Assembly: GCA_028821265.1 (NCBI GenBank)
Contig: JAPPGU010000034.1
Span: forward strand, 1-48,485
Length of the DNA stretch: 48,485 nt
From: a bacterium
GTDB taxonomy: Bacteria; Actinomycetota; Acidimicrobiia; Spongiisociales; Spongiisociaceae
Direction: 5' to 3'
Position 1 is the stretch's first letter. Each line of letters opens with the position of its first letter. Positions 42,382 to 48,485 of the stretch are shown here, piece after piece. The notes beneath the pieces are model-generated. The model did not search any database, was not told the DNA's origin, and saw only the letters and a program-made list of their open reading frames with translations. The position numbers and the translations under genes are program-made.

Positions 42382-43506
42382 CTATTCCACCACCAGAGCG
42401 AACTCCTCCGCGTACAGGAGGTCCAGTTCCTCCGTGTATTCGAGGAGCACCAGCCGCTCCCTGGCCAGGAGCGTCGGATAGAGCGTCCGGTTGGCGGCGG
42501 TCTCGGGCATCAGGTACGAAAGCGAGGCCGTATTCGCGGTGGCCTCTCCGATATGGTCGGCCACTAGCGCTCCTGTCCGAGGCTCGAGCAGGTAGTCGAT
42601 GAAGGAGTGGGCACTGCACGGATGCTGGGAGGTGACGGGTACGGCCATCGACTCCAACCAGATCGCGGCCCCTTCCTGGGGTATGACGTAGAGGAAGTCG
42701 TCCGAGTCGGGCGCAAGGGCCGCCAGGAAGTCATCCGACCGGCCTTGAGCAAGGTCGAGCCCCCCATCGGCCAACCTGGCCGCGTAGTCCTCGGAATCGA
42801 ACCCTCTCAAGTGGGCCTTCGCCTCCGCCACCACCCGGCCGGCTTCCCGCACCTCGTCCCGATTCGCCGAGTTCGGCGAGTAGCCGAGGTAGAACATGGC
42901 GGCGGCCATGACCTGGCGAGGATCATCAAGGAGCGAGACCCGGCCCGCGTAGATCCAAGCTTGGGAGAGATCGAAGATGAGCCCCCAGCTCGTTTCGGCC
43001 GTGTCCGGCACCACGTTGACATTCAAACCGATCCCGACCGTGCCCCAGACGAGCGGCACCGTGTAGAAGCCCTCGGTATCCGAGTCCGGTCGGGTGAGCT
43101 GCGTGTCGAGGTTGACTCGACCCGGCAAGGCGATCGGGTCGAGAGCGTGGAGCTGGCCTCCACGCCAGAGAATCGCCGCCAAGTCCTGGCGAAGAATCAC
43201 CACGTCGAACGGGTCGGCGCCTGCGGTTACACGGGACAGCATCTCACCGTCGGTCTCGTAGAACAGCTCCTTGACGTCCACCGCGTAGCGCCGCTCGAAC
43301 CGGTCGATGACCTCCGGCGCCATCTGCCCGTCGCGGCTAAGCAGCACCACCTCGCCGTCGATCTGCCCGGACGCGCAGACCGGGGAAGGCACCTCCTCGG
43401 TCTGGTCGGATCCGAAACCGCAAGCCACCAGCGACGAGATAAGCAGCACCACAACCGCCCGGCGCCACCGCCGGACCGGCCCGAGAACGCGAAAATCGCG
43501 CCGCAA
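42382..43506 (-). CDS. PotD-like substrate-binding lipoprotein
   Basis: About 374 residues from the TTG at 43506; the frame is open to 43734, but that part covers the dispersed repeat. RRWRRAVVVLLISSLVAC is a lipoprotein signal with the lipobox LVAC. The mature part resembles spermidine/putrescine-binding proteins: LLSRDGQMAPEVIDRFERRYAVDV, FDVVILRQDLAAILWRGGQL, LVWGTVGIGLNVNVV and SAHSFIDYLLEPRTGALVADHIGEATAN. No permease or ATPase gene is nearby, so its transporter is elsewhere or absent. The RNase HII gene follows. Confidence 0.8.
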   Translation of the reverse strand: MRRDFRVLGPVRRWRRAVVVLLISSLVACGFGSDQTEEVPSPVCASGQIDGEVVLLSRDGQMAPEVIDRFERRYAVDVKELFYETDGEMLSRVTAGADPFDVVILRQDLAAILWRGGQLHALDPIALPGRVNLDTQLTRPDSDTEGFYTVPLVWGTVGIGLNVNVVPDTAETSWGLIFDLSQAWIYAGRVSLLDDPRQVMAAAMFYLGYSPNSANRDEVREAGRVVAEAKAHLRGFDSEDYAARLADGGLDLAQGRSDDFLAALAPDSDDFLYVIPQEGAAIWLESMAVPVTSQHPCSAHSFIDYLLEPRTGALVADHIGEATANTASLSYLMPETAANRTLYPTLLARERLVLLEYTEELDLLYAEEFALVVE

Positions 43507-43730
43507 AACCGGCGCTCCGCGCCGGGCCCTCCCCCACCACCACCTTTCCTGTTTGGAGCGTGGTCGGCCATGCCCGGCTGGATGCCGGGATGAAGGCCCT
43601 TCGCTCCTAGAAGCTGATTGTTCCCTCGGGTCGGTCGAGCCAATTGGCAGAGCTCTCGAACGGCGCAGGTGCTTGGCGATGGGTAATGTATGGCGAGGGT
43701 GTGACAGTTTCAACCCCCATGCGGTCTTTC
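43485..43730 (+). repeat. Dispersed structured repeat, copy B
   Basis: Second copy of the element at 36541-36790. The equivalent first hairpin is CCGGCGC/GCGCCGG (43509-43515 with 43519-43525); relative to copy A a T-A pair has become C-G on both arms, so pairing is kept. GGAGCG/CGCTCC (43555-43560 with 43602-43607) encloses CCCGG/CCGGG (43573-43577 with 43585-43589). It lies between two minus-strand genes, thus in the opposite sense relative to its flanking genes than copy A. The overlapped first codons of the lipoprotein gene suggest the element landed at that gene's start. Confidence 0.65.
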
Positions 43731-43743
43731 TCACAATCTGCCC

Positions 43744-44781
43744 TCAGGACCGATCATCCGAGAGGGCGGCCCGCTCGAGGAAGACCAGAGGATCGGCCAG
43801 CCACTCGGCCAGGCCGATCCGGCCCTCGTCGGTCAGCCAGGCGATGGCCTCGTTGATCTTTTTCAAGAGCCCGGTGTCGTCGATGTCTACCACGAATCCG
43901 CCTCGCTCGGGGCGGGGGTCGAGGGCGGTGACCACGAAGGCGTCACCCGAGGAGGCCGCCGCGAGCGTGTTGCCTGCGGTGCCTCGGGCTATGGCGTCGA
44001 TCGTGCCGTCGGCCAGTGCAGCCAGGAGCTCCGGCTCCCCGACCTCCGCGCCGGGCTCCTCCCCCAGGTAGAGGATCTCCGGTCGGTCGGGATCGGCCGC
44101 GATGAGGCGCTTGCGAGCTGCCAACTCCTGCGACGCGCGGGCGGCGCTGATGGTGAGGGCACCGTCCGTCTCGACCGTTATCCAACCGGATGGTGTCTCG
44201 ATGCGGGTGCCGGCCGCGAGACCCCCGTCCTCGTCCGCCACCCCCAGGAGCTGGAGCAGCCTGGCCTCTCCGGTCGTATTGGGGAGGACTCCCACGACAT
44301 CCGTAGGCAGGAGCGCATCGTGATCGGGCAACCGGCGGGCGTCTTCGGAGCGAACCAGGAGTGACTGGGTGAAGTCGATGTGGCCGTCGGTGAACGCCAC
44401 GACCGCTGCGCCGGACTCATCACGGGTGCGGGCCTCGAGAATGGTGATGCCCCCACCGGCAAGATCGAACTCGGCACCGGCCGGCCTCAGCCAGATGTCG
44501 CTCCATTGGGGAATAGCGGTGCGGTGGAACCGGAGGCCGTAACCCTCGATCGCCTCGATAGCGGTCAGAAGGTCGGCCTCGTAGCCGACGTGAACGTTGA
44601 AGTCGGGCGACGCGGGATCGGTGTCCGCCGAAGAGCTCACCGGCTCGAAGAAGGCGTAGAAGCCAACCTCGACGACGCGATCCTCGTTCCCTGCCGAGCA
44701 GCCCGCCCCCGCCGGCAGGAGGAGGACCGCCAGTGCCACCAAGAGGCCACCGGCCGGGCACCGGGTCAGCCGGGGGGCCAA
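43744..44781 (-). CDS. Substrate-binding lipoprotein, family 3-like
   Basis: About 345 residues from the TTG at 44781; the frame is open to 44910. RCPAGGLLVALAVLLLPAGAGC is a lipoprotein signal ending at an AGAGC lipobox. The mature part has the amino-acid-binding fold of family 3: VGYEADLLTAIEAIEGYGLRFHRTAIPQWSDIW, AFTDGHIDFTQSLLVR, ALADGTIDAIARGTAGNTLA and KKINEAIAWLTDEGRIGLAEWLADPL. No transporter subunits adjoin it, so it may serve a remote permease or a sensor. It starts inside the end of the HIT gene. Confidence 0.78.
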   Translation of the reverse strand: MAPRLTRCPAGGLLVALAVLLLPAGAGCSAGNEDRVVEVGFYAFFEPVSSSADTDPASPDFNVHVGYEADLLTAIEAIEGYGLRFHRTAIPQWSDIWLRPAGAEFDLAGGGITILEARTRDESGAAVVAFTDGHIDFTQSLLVRSEDARRLPDHDALLPTDVVGVLPNTTGEARLLQLLGVADEDGGLAAGTRIETPSGWITVETDGALTISAARASQELAARKRLIAADPDRPEILYLGEEPGAEVGEPELLAALADGTIDAIARGTAGNTLAAASSGDAFVVTALDPRPERGGFVVDIDDTGLLKKINEAIAWLTDEGRIGLAEWLADPLVFLERAALSDDRS

Positions 44782-45122
44782 CTCAGCCGTCGGCCACCCA
44801 GGACGTGGAAGTGGAGATGATCGACCGACTGTCCCCCGTTTTCGCCGATGTTGGTCACCACCCGGTAGCCCGACTCGGCCACGCCCTCCTGCTCCGCAAC
44901 CGCCGCGCACACGCTCAGGAGATGGCCGACGAGGGCCTGGTCGTCCGCTGCGGCGTGGGCGAGGCTCCGGACGCGCCGCCGTGGAATCACCAGGACATGG
45001 ACCGGGGCCTGGGGAGCTATGTCCCGGAAGGCGACGGCAAGCTCGTCCTCGTAGACGATGTCGGCGGGAATCTCGCCCCTCAGGATCATCCCGAACACCG
45101 TGTCGTTACGCTGCTCAGCCAC
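44766..45122 (-). CDS. HIT-family nucleotide-binding hydrolase
   Basis: 118 residues. The HIT motif is DHLHFHVLGGR, with the catalytic middle His, and RGEIPADIVYEDELAVAFRDIAPQAPVHVLVIPRR at the start. Members hydrolyse adenosine phosphoramidates or dinucleoside polyphosphates. The start is the ATG at 45122, overlapping the Trm112-like gene by eight bases. Confidence 0.92.
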   Translation of the reverse strand: MAEQRNDTVFGMILRGEIPADIVYEDELAVAFRDIAPQAPVHVLVIPRRRVRSLAHAAADDQALVGHLLSVCAAVAEQEGVAESGYRVVTNIGENGGQSVDHLHFHVLGGRRLSWPPG

Positions 45123-45318
45123 GCGCCATCGCTTCCTTCCATTCGTCTAAGGGCATCCGTTCGCCCTCCTCCACCAACATGACCGGAATGGTGCCCTCGA
45201 TCCGGTAGCGCATCCTGGTCTCCGGATCGGTGGAGACCAGGGCGCCGTCGATCTCCTTGAGAGATGCCTTGCTGAGAGGGCACACCAGGATGTCCAACAG
45301 CACCGGATCGATCACCAT
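45115..45318 (-). CDS. Trm112-family protein
   Basis: 67 residues. DPVLLDILVCPLSKASLKEIDGALV and RYRIEGTIPVMLVEEGERM match the Trm112-like family, small zinc-binding partners of methyltransferases. Only one of the usual four Cys is kept (in VCPLSK), so zinc binding is probably lost, as in many bacterial members. It is followed at once by the HIT gene. Confidence 0.82.
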   Translation of the reverse strand: MVIDPVLLDILVCPLSKASLKEIDGALVSTDPETRMRYRIEGTIPVMLVEEGERMPLDEWKEAMARG

Positions 45319-45390
45319 GGGTCTGAGTATCGCACGTCTCGGGCGGCTTACGGTTGGCTCGGGCCATCACACGTGCCACCATGCAGCCGG

Positions 45391-45912
45391 ATGATGAGTA
45401 ACGACATCGCTCAGAGGGTCCAGGACGCTCTGGCAGCCCTCCGAGCCGACTTCACGGTCATCGACATCGACCCGGCGTTCACCCACACGGCGGACTTCTG
45501 CGCGCGGTACGGCTACTCCCCGGAGCAATCGGCCAACGCCATCGTGGTGGCTTCGAAGCGGCCGTTGGGGCACAACGCGGTCTGCCTGGCTACCGCCACC
45601 ACCCGACTCGACGTGAACCGGCGCGTACGTGGCCTCCTCGGGGTCCGGAAGCTGTCCTTCGCCCCGGCCGAGTTGACGATGGACCTGACCGGCATGGAGA
45701 TCGGCGGGGTGACCCCCTTCGGGCTTCCGGATGACCTTCCGGTCTATGTGGACGCCCGGATCATGTCGCTGGACGAGATAATCGTGGGCGGGGGAAACCG
45801 CTCCACCAAGATCTCCGTCAACCCGGAGGTGTTCGTCCGGATGCCGTCCGTCAGCGTCATCGAGGACCTGGCTAATCCCCTGCCCGAGCCTTCCGCCGAC
45901 GGCCCGGCCTGA
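45391..45912 (+). CDS. YbaK/EbsC-type aminoacyl-tRNA deacylase
   Basis: About 173 residues from the ATG at 45391 (an ATG at 45394 and a GTG at 45373 are alternatives). YbaK fold: THTADFCARYGYSPEQSANAIVVASKR, RRVRGLLGVRKLSFAPAELTMDLTGMEIGGVTPFGLPDDLPVYVD. These proteins hydrolyse mischarged tRNAs, often Cys-tRNA(Pro) or related errors. It overlaps the convergent SURF1 gene by 41 bases. Confidence 0.88.
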   Translation: MMSNDIAQRVQDALAALRADFTVIDIDPAFTHTADFCARYGYSPEQSANAIVVASKRPLGHNAVCLATATTRLDVNRRVRGLLGVRKLSFAPAELTMDLTGMEIGGVTPFGLPDDLPVYVDARIMSLDEIIVGGGNRSTKISVNPEVFVRMPSVSVIEDLANPLPEPSADGPA

Positions 45913-46642
45913 GCTCCCGACGCATCAAGGCCGCGTAGCCGATGACGGCGACGGCGGCGAACGAGAACCACTGCACGGCGTAGGACAGGTGGGATCCTTC
46001 GCCGGCCTCGGGTAGAGGGACGGGGATGGGAAGGCGGCCCGGATCGTCCGGCTCGACCATCTGTATCCAGAACGGCAGCAGCGGCGCCTCCACCTGCTGC
46101 TGGATCCGGTCGATGTCGATCCGAGCCACGGTATCAAGCCGTCCGGGGGGCTCTGCCCGGCCCAGCGCCGGTCTCTTCTGGTCGGCCCGGACCAAGCCGG
46201 TCAACTCGATTTGCCCCGACCCGCCGAGAGCATCCGCGATCGAGCCGATCTCGGAGTCGATGGGGAACCAGCCTACGTTCACCAGGACGGCGGTTCCGTC
46301 GTCCAACTCCATCGCATACACACCGTGCACCCCGGCCTGCCCGCTGACGACCTGGGAACGGACCAGCACCCGGCCCCGCTCGGTCAGCCTTCCCGTGGCA
46401 ACCACTCTCGTGTGCTCGTAGTGGGCCGGGTCGACCTCTATCCCCTGCTCCGGCCGGAGCGCGGATGTCAGGTCCTCAAGCGGGATCGGCTCACGGGCCA
46501 ACCTGGCGACCAGGACGGCATTGGACGCCCGCCGTTCCTCCAGACGGCTCAACTGCCAGAACCCCAGGAAGACGCAGGCGACCGCCACCACGACCACCAG
46601 GACCGAGAAGACGATCCATCGGGGACGAACTGCAATCCGCAC
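45872..46642 (-). CDS. SURF1-family cytochrome oxidase assembly protein
   Basis: 256 residues with a GTG start at 46642. An N-terminal transmembrane helix (WIVFSVLVVVVAVACVFLGFWQLSRL) and a C-terminal one (SYAVQWFSFAAVAVIGYAALM) flank a soluble domain with VVATGRLTERGRVLVRSQV and TAVLVNVGWFP, the layout of SURF1. It assists heme-copper oxidase assembly. The extended tail RRELRPGRRRKARAGD overlaps the end of the deacylase gene. Confidence 0.9.
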   Translation of the reverse strand: MRIAVRPRWIVFSVLVVVVAVACVFLGFWQLSRLEERRASNAVLVARLAREPIPLEDLTSALRPEQGIEVDPAHYEHTRVVATGRLTERGRVLVRSQVVSGQAGVHGVYAMELDDGTAVLVNVGWFPIDSEIGSIADALGGSGQIELTGLVRADQKRPALGRAEPPGRLDTVARIDIDRIQQQVEAPLLPFWIQMVEPDDPGRLPIPVPLPEAGEGSHLSYAVQWFSFAAVAVIGYAALMRRELRPGRRRKARAGD

Positions 46643-46749
46643 GTTTCCATTATCCCGTTGCGGAGTGCATAGCCCGCAATCGACACCCGCCGGTGTCCCC
46701 GGTGGCCGTTCGTGTGCGGTCGCTACGCCTGCGTTCCAGGCGCCTGTTC

Positions 46750-47106
46750 TCAGGCGGTCGCCTCGATCTCGCCGAGCACGACCTCGGTCGCTACCACCTC
46801 GACCCGGCTATGCCGGCCCTCGGCGTCGGTCCAGAAGCGGCGGTGCACCTGACCTACAACGTCGATGGGAGTCCCGCGTTCGGCCTCGATGACGGCCGCC
46901 TCCGGTTCCCAGACCGTTACCGGAATGACGTCGGTCCGGGTCCTCGGAGCGGACAGGCGGATCGTCACCAGCAGGCGGGCCAGTGACGCCCCCGATCCGA
47001 AGACCCGATGCTCCGGTGCGGTGGTCAGCACGCCTCTCAGGACAACCTCGTTGCGGTCGTGCCGCTTCGTGTCCTCGGGCTTGGCTGGATTGTTGCTCTT
47101 GACCAT
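46750..47106 (-). CDS. Single-stranded DNA-binding protein-like (OB fold)
   Basis: 118 residues: NEVVLRGVLTTAPEHRVFGSGASLARLLVTIR, TDVIPVTVWEPEAAVIEAERGTPIDVVGQVHRRFW. This is an SSB-type OB fold, but with a short C-terminus lacking the acidic DDDIPF-like tail of the housekeeping SSB, so it is a paralogue of unclear job. GAAGGAG stands before the ATG at 47106. Confidence 0.85.
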   Translation of the reverse strand: MVKSNNPAKPEDTKRHDRNEVVLRGVLTTAPEHRVFGSGASLARLLVTIRLSAPRTRTDVIPVTVWEPEAAVIEAERGTPIDVVGQVHRRFWTDAEGRHSRVEVVATEVVLGEIEATA

Positions 47107-47219
47107 GGGATTGGCTCCTTCGCCTCAGGGAGAAGTGCGATAGGTAGACCAATGTATGGGGTGGGTATGACAGAAATACGTATGAGACCGCGACTCAGCG
47201 ATACAGATGGGTGGTCGGG

Positions 47220-48245
47220 CTAGCTCCGGCCTGACCTGGCTTCCTCCACCTGCCGGATCAACTCCTCAAGCCCGGGCATCTCCGGATCCGCCCGCCGGAT
47301 CGCCTCGGTCAGCTGGGCGGCCGGGTCCGTCTCCCCCATCGCCAGGGCGGCCCGGGCGGCCACGAACCAGCACCGCCTCTCGTACGGCTGGGCATCTCTG
47401 GAAAGGCGATCAGGTCCGGCGATCGTCCACGCCTCCGCAGCCCTCCCCCTGTCGAGCAGGTACGAGGCATAGACGACCCTCGCCTCGGCCTCGGTGGGAC
47501 GGTTGCCGCCGAGTTCCACGAACCGGCCCCACGTCACTTCCACATCGCGGTCGCGCTTCAAGGCGCGGAGAGAGTCCATCTCGACGGGCATGTGGGTGGT
47601 GTCCCCGGTCAGTCTCCGGTAGGCGCGCAACTCGGCGAGGGCTTCATCCCATTTCCCGCACCGGTAGGAGCTGAGCCCGAGCAGCTCGCGGATCGTGGAT
47701 GACCGCGGGCTGAGTTGCTTGGCCTCCATCAGCTTGCGGCGCGCGGCCGGGAAAGCCTCGTCGCCGTAGGAGTCGACCGCTCCCGAGAGCAGCAGCAGAG
47801 CGGCATCCCGGCGATCCTTCCGGGTGGCGCGGTGGATCTCATCCCGCATCCAACGCGGCAGGTTCCGAACCCCCACTCCGGCATGGGGTGGCTTACGATC
47901 CGGCCGCCGGCGACGTTCCTCCTGCTCCGGCCGGCGGGGGCGGCCCGCCGGATTGCGCTCGCTCCGCGACCGGGAGCCTGGTCCGGAGCGAGCGGACTGC
48001 GGACCCTTCGAACGGGGTTTGGGGCCACGCCCCCGCTTGGAACCTCGACCCGGCGCCTGCGTCGATGCCCGCTTGGGACCCGGCCGGCCCCGACCGCGGG
48101 AAGATGAACTGCCCGGGCGCCCGGAGCGTCCGCCTGCTCCCGGACCGCGGCGCTTCCCCTTACTCCCTTTACGACTGGGCCCGCCAGGACGTGAAGAACG
48201 GCGCGGAGGGCGGGATCCCGGTCGGTCTCGATGGCGGTTGGTCAC
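47220..48245 (-). CDS. TPR-like protein with long basic N-terminal tail
   Basis: 341 residues with a GTG start at 48245. Residues about 1-120 are low-complexity, rich in Arg, Gly, Pro, Ser and Lys (RGPGAGGRSGRPGSSS-like), probably disordered and able to bind nucleic acid. Residues from about 125 are helix pairs typical of tetratricopeptide repeats (WMRDEIHRATRKDRRDAALLLL, AARRKLMEAKQLSPRSSTIRELLGLSSYRCGKWDEALAELRAYRRL). The function is unknown; it may act as an RNA- or protein-binding scaffold. Confidence 0.75.
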   Translation of the reverse strand: MTNRHRDRPGSRPPRRSSRPGGPSRKGSKGKRRGPGAGGRSGRPGSSSSRGRGRPGPKRASTQAPGRGSKRGRGPKPRSKGPQSARSGPGSRSRSERNPAGRPRRPEQEERRRRPDRKPPHAGVGVRNLPRWMRDEIHRATRKDRRDAALLLLSGAVDSYGDEAFPAARRKLMEAKQLSPRSSTIRELLGLSSYRCGKWDEALAELRAYRRLTGDTTHMPVEMDSLRALKRDRDVEVTWGRFVELGGNRPTEAEARVVYASYLLDRGRAAEAWTIAGPDRLSRDAQPYERRCWFVAARAALAMGETDPAAQLTEAIRRADPEMPGLEELIRQVEEARSGRS

Positions 48246-48280
48246 GACTGGCCCCTTCCCGGGCGTTCGGAGTCACGCGG

Positions 48281-48315
48281 CACGGGCTCACCATGGGTTC
48301 CAAGGTGAGCCCGTG
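48281..48315. terminator. Strong hairpin between minus-strand genes
   Basis: CACGGGCTCACC (48281-48292) and GGTGAGCCCGTG (48304-48315) form a perfect 12-bp stem with an 11-base loop. There is no following T-run. It lies between the partial gene ending at 48382 and the TPR gene starting at 48245, so it may end transcription of the former or be a protein-binding dyad. Confidence 0.5.
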
Positions 48316-48322
48316 TTGATCA

Positions 48323-48351
48323 GGAAGGCTAACTAGGTCCGAGAGCCTTCC
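48323..48351. terminator. Second hairpin next to the strong one
   Basis: GGAAGGCT (48323-48330) and AGCCTTCC (48344-48351) form an 8-bp stem with a 13-base loop, seven bases from the first hairpin. A two-hairpin array of this kind can act as a composite terminator without a U-run. Confidence 0.4.
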
Positions 48352-48381
48352 CGGCCCTTCCCGTCAGCCAGCGACAGATGA

Positions 48382-48485
48382 CTAATCAGACCCGACCTCG
48401 ACAGCTTCCGACCCGGCTTCCTCGGGGTCTGTGATCCCGACCGCCGCCAGGACCTTCGCCTCGAGCACCATCGCCAGGTCGGGAT
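48382..48485 (-). CDS. Partial gene running off the window edge (C-terminus)
   Basis: The minus-strand frame from the window end to the TAG at 48382-48384 reads PDLAMVLEAKVLAAVGITDP and an acidic tail ending EVGSD. Only about 34 residues are visible and I do not recognise them. Confidence 0.5.
   Translation of the reverse strand, partial: PDLAMVLEAKVLAAVGITDPEEAGSEAVEVGSD

Noticed and set aside
1-48485. CRISPR array
   Set aside because: No regularly spaced direct repeats with unique spacers and no cas genes were seen.

Overview
The window is high-GC DNA with frequent GTG and TTG starts, tightly overlapping genes and several apparently leaderless transcripts. Together with an F420-type luciferase-like oxidoreductase, a nitrobindin-like protein, an LigB-type ATP-dependent DNA ligase and a split glycine decarboxylase, this suggests an actinobacterium, perhaps an uncultured member of Acidimicrobiia. 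That placement is inference from gene content; no rRNA or other marker is present.

Positions 1-13969 are a defence island. It starts with the end of a DUF4268-type protein and a zinc-ribbon/HEPN protein (plus strand). On the minus strand follow a three-gene CBASS-like operon (CD-NTase, Cap15-type membrane effector, unknown third protein; own promoter at 4216-4245) and a restriction-like operon: a giant Eco57I-family adenine methyltransferase, a RAMA-domain protein and an SNF2-type helicase with an N-terminal phospholipase-D nuclease domain. The methyltransferase frame is broken exactly at an array of eleven tetranucleotide units (9165-9208). Losing one unit would restore a protein of about 1,393 residues, so this is a candidate phase-variable ON/OFF switch. 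A decayed ABC-2 permease and an Abi_C-type abortive-infection gene close the island.

Positions 13970-19128 are an accessory boundary zone. They hold a 28-bp dif-like XerC/XerD site (14069-14096), a leaderless HTH/nucleotidyltransferase toxin-antitoxin pair, a decayed Fic gene, an amidase whose 5' end runs into a 167-bp MITE-like element, a phytanoyl-CoA-type dioxygenase and a MazEF pair with a perfect operator palindrome.

From 19183 to the end the content is core metabolism and housekeeping: a flavin-binding protein, gamma-glutamyltransferase, the glycine cleavage operon gcvT-gcvH-gcvPA-gcvPB, a CaiB-type CoA-transferase, class I aldolase, an MFS-like exporter, DNA ligase, MsrA, a hydroxyproline dehydratase-type enzyme, two PLP-dependent sulfur amino acid enzymes, fatty-acid oxidation enzymes, RNase HII, two substrate-binding lipoproteins without transporter partners, a HIT protein, a Trm112-like protein, a YbaK-type deacylase, SURF1, an SSB-like protein and a TPR protein with a long basic tail. 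Two diverged copies (36541-36790 and 43485-43730) of a structured repeat with a compensatory base change lie in intergenic DNA.
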